NCBI RefSeq assembly: GCF_030813515.1
Contig: NZ_JAUSUK010000002.1
Coordinates: 558,001-622,000 of the forward strand
DNA length: 64,000 bases
Direction: 5' to 3'
From: Rhodopseudomonas julia
GTDB lineage: Bacteria > Pseudomonadota > Alphaproteobacteria > Rhizobiales > Afifellaceae
A program made the position numbers and the translations under genes. The notes under the pieces were generated by a model. The model did no database searches. It was not told where the DNA came from and saw only the letters and a list, made by a program, of their open reading frames with translations. This document shows, in pieces, positions 25,769 to 34,029 of the stretch (position 1 is its first letter; each line of letters starts with the position of its first letter).

Positions 25769-28243
25769 ATGCTCCAGTTTATCCATATGATCGAGAGTGC
25801 GGCTCTTGTGACGCTCGCCATCCTGGCGCTGTCGTTTCTCGGGCCGCGGCTCGACCGGTCGCATTGGCTGAAGGGCGGCGTCACCGGTCTGATTTTCGGA
25901 TTGACGGGATTGTTGAGCATGGCGGCGCCGATCGTGCTTGCGCCGGGCATCGTGGTGGATGCGCGCAATGTCGTGATGGCGCTCTCTGCTGGTCTCGGCG
26001 GGCCGATCAGCACGGTCGTCACGGGCGCGATGCTCGTTGCCATGCGCGTCTGGTTCGGCGGGGCCGGGATGGTCGCCGGCATTTTCGCGATCCTTGTCGT
26101 GGGCGCTGGCTCGACGGTCGTCTGGTTCGTCATCAACCGGCGATATCAGGGGCAGCTCAACATCGGCGGGCTCTTTGCGCTTGCCGCGATCGCAGCGGCG
26201 ACGCCGGCGCTGCTGCTCGTCTTCATCCCGAATCTGTCGGCCGATATGGCGTTCTCCCTTCTGTCGCTGCTGGTGCCGACCAACTTCGTCGCTGTCATCG
26301 TGCTCGGGCTTTTGTTTCTGGGCGATCTGCAGAGACGCTGGGCGATCGCCGCCTATGGCGAAAGCCGGCTTTTGCTGCAGGCGATGGTCAACAACGCGCC
26401 GGGGGTTCTCTTTCAGCTCAAGGAGGAGCGGCCGGGCTCTGCCTCGTTCACCTATGTGTCGGCGGGTGTGAAGCGGTTCCTCGGCATCGGAGTGGAGGAA
26501 TTGCTGGCGAATTCCTCGCATATCGACCGCCTGTTTTCGCCCAACGATCTGGCCCGGGCTCGGGAAAAGCTCGCCACTTCGGCGAGCAGCATGCAGTCCT
26601 GGGTGATGGAAGCCGAGCTCGCCGTTCGCGGTGGTGGCAAGGTGTGGGTGCGCATTGCCGCCAAACCCCGCATGGATCCGAGCGGCAAGGTGATCTGGGA
26701 CGGCTCGCTCTTCGACATCACCGACCGCAAGCGCATGGAGCAGATGAAGAACGATTTCATCTCCACGGTCAGCCACGAATTGCGCACGCCGCTCACCTCG
26801 ATCCGCGGCTCTCTCGGCCTTGTCGCCGGCGGTGCGGCCGGCGAGCTGCCTAAGAAGGCCGCGAGCCTGATCAACATCGCGCATTCCAACTCGGAACGGC
26901 TCGTGCGCCTCATCAACGATATCCTCGATATCGAAAAAATCGAATCCGGGCGCATGCCCTTTGAGCCGATACCGGTCGGGCTTCATCCCGCCGTCGAACA
27001 GGCGGTGGAGGCGAGCCGCGACTATCTTGCGGACCGGAATGTCGAGATCAGCGTCGTCGACGATGCACCGGATGCGAATGTCTACGTCGATCCCGACAGG
27101 CTGCATCAGGTGCTGACGAACCTCTTGTCGAATGCCATCAAATATTCGCCGGAAGACGGGACGGTCGTCGTCAATCTGTGCCGCAAGGGCGACAACCTGC
27201 GCATCTCCGTCATCGACAACGGGCCGGGCATTCCCGAAGCGTTCAGGAGCCGCATTTTCCGCCGGTTCGAGCAGGCCGATTCCTCGGCGACACGCCAGAA
27301 GGGCGGCACCGGGCTCGGCCTCAACATTGCGAAAGCCATCGTGGAGCGTTCCGGCGGTGACATCAGCTTTGAGAGCGAGCCGGATGTCCGCACCGTCTTC
27401 CATGTCGATCTTCCCGAATGGCACGTCACGCGCGAGGCATCGCCGGCGGTTGAGATGTCTTTGCCTGCCGAGACGTCGCGGACGGTTTTGATCTGCGAAG
27501 ATGCCGAGGACGTTGCGGAACTGATTGCCGAGAACCTGCAGCAGGAAGGCTTTCAGAGCACGATCGCCCGCAATGTAGCAGCTGCACGCCGCGACATTGC
27601 TGCCAAGGATTATCTGGCCGTGATCGTCGATCTCGATCTGGAGAACGAGGCAGGTTTGTCGCTCATTCGCGAACTCTGCGATGCGACCGCCGACCGAGGC
27701 ATGCCGGTCATCATGATTTCGGCCAGCATCGACGATGCGCAGCGGGTGCTCAACGGCTCTGCCGTCGGGGTGGCCGCGTGGCTGGAGCGGCCCAGGAACA
27801 TGGAGGAGTTGCGGCGGGCGGCGTCAGTGATCGCGGCGCGTCTGTCGCACCGGCGCCCCTCCATCCTGCATGTGGAAGACGACGACAGCCTTCTGGAGGT
27901 GATGGCGGCCGAACTCGGCGAGGAGATGCAGGTCGTCAAGGCGCGCACGATTGCGGAAGCGAAAGCCGCCTTGTCGCGCACGACGTTCGATCTCGTCATC
28001 CTCGATCTCGGGCTGCCGGACGGGCAGGGTGCGTGCCTGCTCGGTACGATCCCGAGTGGGACGGCGGTGATCATTTTTTCCGCGGCCGATGCGGAAAAGG
28101 ATGTCGCCAAACGGGTGCAAGCGGCGATGACGAAAACGCGAACGTCGGAGAAGGCGATCGCGGATCTGGTGCGCAAGCTGGCCTTCGAGCATCGCGAGAA
28201 GGAGGGGGCTGCGCAACGCCGCGAAATGGGAGCCGTCAGATGA
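25769..28243 (+). CDS. Hybrid histidine kinase, 5TM-PAS-HisKA-HATPase-REC-REC
   Basis: An 824-residue membrane sensor kinase. Residues about 8-190 form five to six helices resembling the LytS-type 5TM domain (GIVVDARNVVMALSAGLGGPISTVVTGAM, then VWFGGAGMVAGI). A PAS domain follows (about 205-320, ending in GSLFDITDRK). The phosphoacceptor His336 is in STVSHELRTPL, and ATP-binding N, G1 and G2 boxes follow (LTNLLSNAIKYS, VIDNGPGIP, GGTGLGL). Two receivers follow, with phosphoacceptors Asp621 (VIVDLDLE) and Asp746 (LVILDLGLPDG). With the overlapping single-domain receiver and the convergent Hpt gene it forms a phosphorelay. The stimulus is unknown. Confidence 0.94.
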   Translation: MLQFIHMIESAALVTLAILALSFLGPRLDRSHWLKGGVTGLIFGLTGLLSMAAPIVLAPGIVVDARNVVMALSAGLGGPISTVVTGAMLVAMRVWFGGAGMVAGIFAILVVGAGSTVVWFVINRRYQGQLNIGGLFALAAIAAATPALLLVFIPNLSADMAFSLLSLLVPTNFVAVIVLGLLFLGDLQRRWAIAAYGESRLLLQAMVNNAPGVLFQLKEERPGSASFTYVSAGVKRFLGIGVEELLANSSHIDRLFSPNDLARAREKLATSASSMQSWVMEAELAVRGGGKVWVRIAAKPRMDPSGKVIWDGSLFDITDRKRMEQMKNDFISTVSHELRTPLTSIRGSLGLVAGGAAGELPKKAASLINIAHSNSERLVRLINDILDIEKIESGRMPFEPIPVGLHPAVEQAVEASRDYLADRNVEISVVDDAPDANVYVDPDRLHQVLTNLLSNAIKYSPEDGTVVVNLCRKGDNLRISVIDNGPGIPEAFRSRIFRRFEQADSSATRQKGGTGLGLNIAKAIVERSGGDISFESEPDVRTVFHVDLPEWHVTREASPAVEMSLPAETSRTVLICEDAEDVAELIAENLQQEGFQSTIARNVAAARRDIAAKDYLAVIVDLDLENEAGLSLIRELCDATADRGMPVIMISASIDDAQRVLNGSAVGVAAWLERPRNMEELRRAASVIAARLSHRRPSILHVEDDDSLLEVMAAELGEEMQVVKARTIAEAKAALSRTTFDLVILDLGLPDGQGACLLGTIPSGTAVIIFSAADAEKDVAKRVQAAMTKTRTSEKAIADLVRKLAFEHREKEGAAQRREMGAVR

Positions 28244-28608
28244 ACTTTCGTGTGCTTTACGTCGACGACGAACCGGACATCCGCGAGGTGGCGGCGCTGT
28301 CGCTCGAACTCGACGACACGTTCACCGTGCGCACCTGTTCGTCGGGGACCGAAGCGCTTGCCGAGGCTCCGAAATTCGAACCGCATCTCATTCTGCTCGA
28401 TGTGATGATGCCGGGTATGGACGGGCCGGAAACCTTGCGACAGCTGAAAGCCGATCCGCGGACCGCGGACGTGCCGATCGTGTTCGTCACGGCGAAGACG
28501 CAGACGACGGAGATCGCTCGCTTCATGGCGATCGGTGCGGCCGGCGTCATCCGGAAACCCTTCGATCCGATGACGCTTGCCGAGCAGGCGCGAGATTTTC
28601 TGAGCTGA
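28240..28608 (+). CDS. Single-domain response regulator
   Basis: A 122-residue CheY-like receiver with no output domain. The acidic pocket is VDDEPD (residues 8-13), the phosphoacceptor is Asp54 in LLDVMMPGMDG, and the switch Thr and Lys are in FVTAKT and RKPFDP. The ATG overlaps the kinase stop codon (ATGA), so it is translated with the kinase and is its obvious partner. Such proteins act in phosphorelays or bind effector proteins directly. Confidence 0.93.
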   Translation: MNFRVLYVDDEPDIREVAALSLELDDTFTVRTCSSGTEALAEAPKFEPHLILLDVMMPGMDGPETLRQLKADPRTADVPIVFVTAKTQTTEIARFMAIGAAGVIRKPFDPMTLAEQARDFLS

Positions 28609-28633
28609 ATGCGACGAGGTCTGGCGCCGTCGT

Positions 28634-28933
28634 CTATTCCTGGGTCGCGGCCTCAAGGGCCTGAAGCAGGGCTTCGACGGCCTCGCGGCTTTCGGGGCTG
28701 GTGCAGGATGTTTGCCGCATCACCTGCTCGGCACGCAAAGCGCGCTCGCTGATTTCGGGATAGCCGAAAGTTCCCCCCGCTCCGGCGAGCGAATGCACAC
28801 GCAAGATCAGCTCGGCCTCTTCGTCGGACGAGAGAGGCTCATTGCGGTTGGTGAGTTCGTCGATCCAGTCGTGCTCGCGCCGGCAGCGCTTGCGAAAGCG
28901 GTCGCGGATCGATCCGGAAGTGAGGCCCGACAT
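28634..28933 (-). CDS. Histidine phosphotransfer (Hpt) domain protein
   Basis: A 99-residue helical protein with the Hpt signature RVHSLAGAGGTFGYPEI, where His47 is the probable phosphate carrier (consensus HxLKGxxxxxG). It stands alone on the minus strand, convergent with the receiver gene 25 bases away. An Hpt protein beside a hybrid kinase with two receivers strongly suggests a His-Asp-His-Asp relay. The N-terminal 30 residues are charged and might form the first helix. Confidence 0.88.
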   Translation of the reverse strand: MSGLTSGSIRDRFRKRCRREHDWIDELTNRNEPLSSDEEAELILRVHSLAGAGGTFGYPEISERALRAEQVMRQTSCTSPESREAVEALLQALEAATQE

Positions 28934-29177
28934 CTGCGCTCCTGGAGACGGTGTCTCGCCTGTTGCGATCTATGGCGCTGGCTGGCGGAGACCGCCTGCC
29001 AGAATGTCTCTCTGGGAATGCCATCGCCCAAACTGCCGGGCCACCACGACAGGCATACGCAGTTGGAGTTAAAGAAAGACTGGTAAGTCTCTTAAATGCC
29101 TATAGATTTGCCGGCTTAGGATCGGCGGGAGCATCTGCCGCGGAGACCCTCTCGCGGGGCGGCGGAGGGGGCGGCCC

Positions 29178-29858
29178 TCAGCCTTCGATGCGGGAGAGCA
29201 GGAAGGGCCGCAGGCGCGGATCGTGGTAGTCGCGGATCGCAAGTGCCGCCCCCGCCTGCAGCAAGGTTTCCTCGGGAAGGCTGGTGCGAAGGCCGATGGT
29301 CGGGACGCCGGCTCTCACGGCCGCCGTCAGGCCCGGAATTGCATCTTCGAAGGCGACCGCGTGTCGCGCATCGACGCCGAGCCGTTCCATCGCCGTCTGA
29401 TAGGGCAGCGGATCCGGCTTGCCGCGGGGAAGCTCGTCGGCGGAGATCAGGATATCGAAAGCGTCGGACAGTCCGACACCGGCGAGGATCGCCTGCTGAT
29501 TGGCGATCGGTGCATTGGTGACGAGAGCGAGCCCCCAGTTTTTCGCCCCGGCCCAGGAGAGGAGCTCGGGCAGGCCGGCGATCGGCTGCGCACCCTGTTT
29601 CAGAAGCTCACGAAACAACGCTTCCTTTTCGTCGGCAATTTCGGCGTGCCGCGATGTGTCGATATGGGGAAAGAGCTCGGCGCAAATCTCGTCGTTGGTG
29701 TGCCCGGAGATGCGGGTGCGAAAAATCTCCTCGTCGATCTTCGCGCCGTATTTGGCGCAGGTCCTCTGAAAGGCTTCGTAATGGTAGGGGTCGCTGTCCA
29801 TCACCGTGCCGTCGAGATCGATGAGAAGAGCGCCGTTGCGCGAGCGGGAGGGGGACAG
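29178..29858 (-). CDS. HAD family hydrolase (beta-phosphoglucomutase-like)
   Basis: A haloacid-dehalogenase phosphatase of the cap-C1 class. It carries DLDGT (nucleophile Asp), a cap domain (YHYEAFQRTCAKYG), motif 2 VTNAP, motif 3 Lys in GKPDPLPYQ and motif 4 FEDAIPG. The first ATG or GTG in frame (29801 or 29804) lies just after DLDGT and would delete the nucleophile, so the real start must be upstream. The only plausible candidate I see is CTG 29858 with GAGG five bases before it (226 residues); this start is uncertain. The in-frame upstream limit is the LacI gene's stop region (29925). It is probably co-transcribed with the LacI regulator and may dephosphorylate a sugar phosphate from the divergent island. 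Confidence 0.8.
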   Translation of the reverse strand: MSPSRSRNGALLIDLDGTVMDSDPYHYEAFQRTCAKYGAKIDEEIFRTRISGHTNDEICAELFPHIDTSRHAEIADEKEALFRELLKQGAQPIAGLPELLSWAGAKNWGLALVTNAPIANQQAILAGVGLSDAFDILISADELPRGKPDPLPYQTAMERLGVDARHAVAFEDAIPGLTAAVRAGVPTIGLRTSLPEETLLQAGAALAIRDYHDPRLRPFLLSRIEG

Positions 29859-29924
29859 GATGGCCTCGTCTGGGTGAGAGGTTGAGATGTGTGCGGCCCA
29901 GTGTGCGAACCGTGAGCGCGCGCC

Positions 29925-30962
29925 TCAGGCGGAATCGCGCATGATCAGTTTTGCTTCAAGAAGCGTCGGCCTGACGGGTTCCGTTTTCGGCGATGCCTCC
30001 TCGGATTTGCCGATCATATCGAGAAGAAGCTTCAGGCTCGCGGTCGCAAGACCGGAATAATCCTGCGCGACCGTCGTGAGGGCAGGACAGGTGTAGCGGC
30101 TCAGCGGATGGTCGTCGTGGCCGGCGACCCTGAGATCGGCGTCGGCGCTGCGGCCGATCTTGAGACCGCGCTGAAAGGCGGCGGCCATGACGCCGAAGGC
30201 GAGGCGGTCGTTGGCACATAAAACCGAGCGTGTCGGAAAGCCGCCCTGATCGAGGATCTTGTTGGTTTCCTCAAACCCGACGCTTTCAAAATCCCAGTCG
30301 GCGGACTCGACGGACAGTACATGCGCCTCGAAGCCGAGATTGGCCATCGCCCGTTCATAGGCGGCGCGTCGTTCCGTGGCGTTGCGGTTGACGCGCGGCA
30401 TTTCGAGGAAGCAGGGGCGCTCGCCGGTGCGGCAGAGATATTCGACCATCAAGGAGATGCTCTGCGCATTGTCGGTGCCGACGAAGGGCTGGTCTTCGGC
30501 CGCGCGCGAATCGAGGAAGACGAGCGGCATCGCCTGGCGCAGCTCGCGGATGAGGCCCGCATCGGATTCGTAGCCGAGCGGTGCCACGACGGCGCCGGAG
30601 AGTTTCAGCGATTGCAGCATCTGGATCGCCTTCGCCTCCAGATCCGGCTCGCCGTGCGAGCTCAAAACGATCGCCCAATAGCCCTGGCGGAGGCTCGAAA
30701 TCTCGATCTGTCGCACGATCTCCGCATAGAACGGATCGGAGATATGCGGGACGATGACGCCGATGTTGCGTGGATTGCGGCGGTTCAGATTCACCGCAAA
30801 AATGTTCGGCTGATAATTGTGGCGCGCCAGCGCTTCCTCGATGCGCTGCCGGGTCGAGGCGCGCACGGAATTCGGATCCTGAAAGTACTTGGAGATCGTC
30901 GGGCGGGAGATGCCGGCGGCGGCCGCGAAATCCTCCATGTTCCTGATTTTCTTGCCGCTCAT
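29925..30962 (-). CDS. LacI family transcriptional regulator
   Basis: A 345-residue repressor. The N-terminal HTH (NMEDFAAAAGISRPTISKYFQDP) and hinge helix (RQRIEEALARHNYQPNIFAVNL) are followed by a type 1 periplasmic-binding-like sensor domain with NIGVIVPHISDPFYAEIVRQIE. The recognition helix shows PTISKYF instead of the more usual ATVSRVL. It is divergent from the sugar ABC/PfkB/GatZ operon and is the likely sugar-responsive repressor for both directions. The HAD gene follows on the same strand. Confidence 0.94.
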   Translation of the reverse strand: MSGKKIRNMEDFAAAAGISRPTISKYFQDPNSVRASTRQRIEEALARHNYQPNIFAVNLNRRNPRNIGVIVPHISDPFYAEIVRQIEISSLRQGYWAIVLSSHGEPDLEAKAIQMLQSLKLSGAVVAPLGYESDAGLIRELRQAMPLVFLDSRAAEDQPFVGTDNAQSISLMVEYLCRTGERPCFLEMPRVNRNATERRAAYERAMANLGFEAHVLSVESADWDFESVGFEETNKILDQGGFPTRSVLCANDRLAFGVMAAAFQRGLKIGRSADADLRVAGHDDHPLSRYTCPALTTVAQDYSGLATASLKLLLDMIGKSEEASPKTEPVRPTLLEAKLIMRDSA

Positions 30963-31046
30963 GAGGAGGTTCCGCAGCTGTCTCTGTCGAGGTTGGCGTT
31001 GCTTTGGGCCGCCCAGGAGATTCGGACGGCGAACGAATTCGGTGTG

Positions 31047-31069
31047 ATTGAACCGATTTCTGGCTCAAT
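31047..31069. promoter_or_regulatory. Candidate LacI operator
   Basis: Imperfect palindrome ATTGAACC-N7-GGCTCAAT (7 of 8 positions pair). The AACCG core resembles LacI-family half-sites. It is located 85 bases upstream of the LacI start, consistent with autoregulation. Confidence 0.4.
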
Positions 31070-31169
31070 CCAAAACGAAGACAATCGGCCACGCTCCTTT
31101 TTGCCGTGACGAGAGGAGAGCGGTCACGGACAATCTATCTGGCACGCGACATTTCAATTCTTTACGCGC

Positions 31170-31194
31170 GACAAATTTAAATTGACATTTTGTC
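31170..31194. promoter_or_regulatory. Second candidate operator and -35 element
   Basis: GACAAA (31170-31175) and TTTGTC (31189-31194) form a 6-bp inverted repeat around an AT-rich core containing AATTTAAATT. TTGACA (31182-31187) inside it is a consensus -35 for the plus-strand operon, although the -10 downstream is poor. A regulator bound here would block the promoter. Confidence 0.3.
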
Positions 31195-31473
31195 CCATGA
31201 AGTGTCATCTGGCGTCAATAACAATCTGATGAAAGGAGGCGCGGCCCGTGCCCGCGCATGTGCCGGTTCAGGTTTCTCGCGGTCCCGCTTCCGCTTTTCG
31301 CATGCACGGTTTTCGCCGCTGCCACTGCCGGGCGGGCAGATGACCCGAAGATCAGAAGCTGGCACCTCAGCGTGACGAAATAAGCCGTTCGCGGCAAAGC
31401 CAGTGATCGGGCGCCGTTCGTGCTCGCCATCAGAAAAGGCGGAGCGCACCGCCCGATAATCAGGAGGAAGCCT

Positions 31474-32379
31474 ATGTTCAAAAGTTTCGTTTCGAAGTCC
31501 CTGCTCGCAGCCGGGATCGCGCTCGCCGGGTTTGCCGGCCCGGCATCTGCCGAGGGGATCGGGGCCTCGCTCCTGACCCAGCAGCATCCCTTCTATATCG
31601 CGCTCGCCGATGCCATGCGCGCCGAAGCGCAGGCCGAAGGCGTGCCGCTCGAGATCAAGATCGCCAACCAGGATCTCAACAAGCAGTTCGCCGACGTCGA
31701 GGATTTCATCACCAAGGGCGTCGACGTTCTCATCATTTCCCCGGTCGATTCCACCGGCGTGCGCACCGTTATCGGGCGCGCCCAGAAGGCCGGCATCAAG
31801 GTCATCACCGTCGACGTGCCGGCGAAGAACGTCGATGTCACCTCCTATGTCGGCACGGACAATTACGCCGGCGGCGTCAAGGCCGGCGAGCTGATGGCGA
31901 AGATGATCGGCGACAAGGGCAAGGTCGCCATCATCGACTATCCGATGGTCGCCTCGGTGGTCGCCCGCACCGATGGCTTCAAGAAGGCGATGGAATCCCA
32001 TCCCGACATCGAGATCGTGGCGCAGCAGGCCGGGATCACGCGCTCTGAGGCCCTGACGACGGCGCAGAACATCCTGCAGGCGCATCCCGACCTCGACGGC
32101 ATTTTCGGCTTTGGCGATGACGCGGCTTTGGCCGCTGCTTCGGCTGTCGCTTCCGCAGGGCTTGAGGACCAGGTGAAGGTCATCGGCTTCGACGGCATGA
32201 AAGAGGCCCGCGATGCGGTCGCCAACAATCCCGTCATGGTGGGCGTGATCGCGCAGTATCCCGACGAGATGGGCAAGGTCGCGGTCGAGACGGCCGTGAA
32301 GGTCATGAACGGCGAGGATGTCGCGGCCGAACAGCCGATCGAGCCGGGCGTCGTCACCAAGGACGGCGAGACCAAGTAA
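31474..32379 (+). CDS. Sugar ABC transporter substrate-binding protein
   Basis: A 301-residue periplasmic binding protein of the ribose/xylose/galactose class (type 1 fold). The signal peptide is SFVSKSLLAAGIALAGFAGPASA with cleavage after ASA (about 24). The mature protein has QQHPFYIALADAMRAEAQ, the ISPVDSTGV ligand loop, VGTDNYAGG and GFGDDAALAA. The start is fixed by AGGAGG seven bases before ATG 31474; earlier in-frame codons are leader sequence. It binds the sugar or polyol imported by the following two genes. Confidence 0.95.
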   Translation: MFKSFVSKSLLAAGIALAGFAGPASAEGIGASLLTQQHPFYIALADAMRAEAQAEGVPLEIKIANQDLNKQFADVEDFITKGVDVLIISPVDSTGVRTVIGRAQKAGIKVITVDVPAKNVDVTSYVGTDNYAGGVKAGELMAKMIGDKGKVAIIDYPMVASVVARTDGFKKAMESHPDIEIVAQQAGITRSEALTTAQNILQAHPDLDGIFGFGDDAALAAASAVASAGLEDQVKVIGFDGMKEARDAVANNPVMVGVIAQYPDEMGKVAVETAVKVMNGEDVAAEQPIEPGVVTKDGETK

Positions 32380-32391
32380 CGAGACCACGTC

Positions 32392-32422
32392 AGGAGAGAG
32401 CCGCCCCCCACTCTCTCCTTTT
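32392..32422 (+). terminator. Hairpin attenuator after the sugar-binding protein
   Basis: A 9-bp perfect stem AGGAGAGAG / CTCTCTCCT (10-base loop), followed immediately by TTTTG, lies 12 bases after the binding-protein stop. A second G+C-rich hairpin (GTGCCC...GGGCAC, about 32423-32462) follows. Partial termination here would yield more binding protein than ATPase and permease, as is common in ABC operons. Confidence 0.55.
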
Positions 32423-32511
32423 GTGCCCCGCGCCCGCCGCATAATCTGGTGGGCGCGGGCACATCCTCGTCCCTTGCCAGCCTTCCTGCCAGCATCGGCG
32501 GAGCTTTCGCC

Positions 32512-34029
32512 ATGACCGCCCCCCAAGACGAGACGGTTCTCGACATCCGCAATGTGACCAAGACCTTCGGGCCGGTCACGGCGCTCAAAGATATGACGCT
32601 CTCGGTGAAAAAGGGACGCGTCCACACGCTCATCGGCGAAAACGGTGCCGGCAAGAGCACCTTGATGAAGATCCTCGCCGGGGTGCATCCGCAGACCTCC
32701 GGTGAAATCACCTTCAAGGGCGAGCCTTATCGACCGAAGAGCCCGCGCGAGGCGCGGCTTTCGGGCCTGACGATCGTCTTCCAGGAGCTGAGCCTGTGCC
32801 GCCACATGACGGTGGCGGAGAACATTTTCGCGACGCACGAGCCGAACCGCTTCGGCTTCATCGATGACGCGGAATTGGTGCGCAAAGCCGAAGAGCTGAT
32901 CGAAGAGCTCGGCCTGCCGATCAAGGCTCGCGCCAAAGTGAGCCAGCTTTCGATCGCCCGACGCCAGCTCGTCGAGATCGCCAAGGGGCTGAGCTATCCC
33001 GCCGATCTCGTCATCCTCGACGAGCCGACGTCGTCGCTGTCGGAAAGCGAAGCGGAAATCCTGTTCTCGCTGATTGGGCGCCTTAAGGAGAAGGGCGTCA
33101 CGGTCATCTATATCTCGCACCGCATGGAAGAGATCATGCGGCTGTCCGACGACATCACCGTCATCCGCGACGGTGAACTCGTGGGCACGATGACGCGCGA
33201 AGAGACGAGCATCGACAAGCTGATCGCCATGATGGTGGGACGCGAGATGCACGACATCTACCCGCCGCGCGTGGCGCCGAAGCCGGGACCAGAGGTCGAG
33301 CCGGTCCTGCGCGTCGACGGGTTGAACGGCGGGCATCTCTTCCACGACGTGACGTTCGATGCCCGCCCCGGGGAGGTGCTCGGCTTCTTCGGGCTGGTCG
33401 GCTCGGGGCGCTCCGACGTCATGAACGCGCTTTTCGGCGTGAAGCGGCCGGAAGGCGGCGAGATATTTCTCGATGGCACGAAGATCGCCCCGCGCTCGCC
33501 CGACGACGCGATCCGGCACGGCATCGCCTTCCTGACCGAAAACCGCAAGGAAGAGGGTCTCGTTCTGGCCCATACGGTGGAGCGCAACATCAACATGGTG
33601 TCGCTCGGCGAGGTGTCGAACGCCTTCGGATTTGCGAGGCGCTCGGCCGAGCGCCGTGGAGCCGAAGACGAGGTCGCGCGGCTGACGATCAAGACCGACA
33701 CGATCGACACGCCGGCCGCAAACCTTTCCGGCGGCAACCAGCAAAAAATCGTGCTCGCCAAATGGCTGCGCATCAAGCCGCGCATCCTGATCCTCGACGA
33801 GCCGACGCGCGGCGTCGATGTCGGGGCGAAATTCGAGATCTACCGGATCATCCGGCAATTGGCCGCCGACGGGGCCGCCATCTTGATGGTGTCTTCCGAT
33901 CTGCCGGAAGTGCTCGGCCTCTCCGACCGGCTCGTCATCATGCACGACAAGAAGGTCGCCAACATCCTCGACGGGGAGGGGCTCACGCCTGAGACCGTCA
34001 TGACCTACGCCGCAGGGATGCAATCATGA
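32512..34029 (+). CDS. Sugar ABC transporter ATP-binding protein (RbsA class)
   Basis: A 505-residue protein with two tandem nucleotide-binding domains of the ribose/xylose type. Domain 1 has a full Walker A GENGAGKST and Walker B LVILDEPTSSL, with signature LSIARRQ (degenerate). Domain 2 has the normal degenerate P-loop GLVGSGRSD but a canonical LSGGNQQK signature and LILDEPTRGVDVG. This asymmetry is typical of the family. The frame is open from 32449, but ATG 32512 with CGGAG upstream gives the normal N-terminus. Its last codons overlap the permease start by four bases. Confidence 0.95.
   Translation: MTAPQDETVLDIRNVTKTFGPVTALKDMTLSVKKGRVHTLIGENGAGKSTLMKILAGVHPQTSGEITFKGEPYRPKSPREARLSGLTIVFQELSLCRHMTVAENIFATHEPNRFGFIDDAELVRKAEELIEELGLPIKARAKVSQLSIARRQLVEIAKGLSYPADLVILDEPTSSLSESEAEILFSLIGRLKEKGVTVIYISHRMEEIMRLSDDITVIRDGELVGTMTREETSIDKLIAMMVGREMHDIYPPRVAPKPGPEVEPVLRVDGLNGGHLFHDVTFDARPGEVLGFFGLVGSGRSDVMNALFGVKRPEGGEIFLDGTKIAPRSPDDAIRHGIAFLTENRKEEGLVLAHTVERNINMVSLGEVSNAFGFARRSAERRGAEDEVARLTIKTDTIDTPAANLSGGNQQKIVLAKWLRIKPRILILDEPTRGVDVGAKFEIYRIIRQLAADGAAILMVSSDLPEVLGLSDRLVIMHDKKVANILDGEGLTPETVMTYAAGMQS

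Larger units (their letters stand above)
30963..31473. other. 511-base control region of the sugar island
   Basis: The divergent intergenic region between the LacI gene and the binding-protein operon has no supported ORF (a 61-codon frame at 31190 is Arg-rich and lacks a ribosome site). It holds two candidate operator palindromes (listed separately), an AT-rich segment near 31150-31195 with TTGACA at 31182-31187, and the ribosome site AGGAGGAAG before the binding-protein ATG. The long leader suggests complex regulation. Confidence 0.55.

Noticed and set aside
25469-27424. 651-codon minus-strand frame
   Set aside because: Antisense to the hybrid kinase, His/Arg/Asp-rich composition only.
31177-34023. 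948-codon open frame on the minus strand
   Set aside because: Lies exactly antisense to the sugar ABC operon, is dominated by His/Asp/Arg, has no domain motif; a GC-skew shadow of real codon usage.
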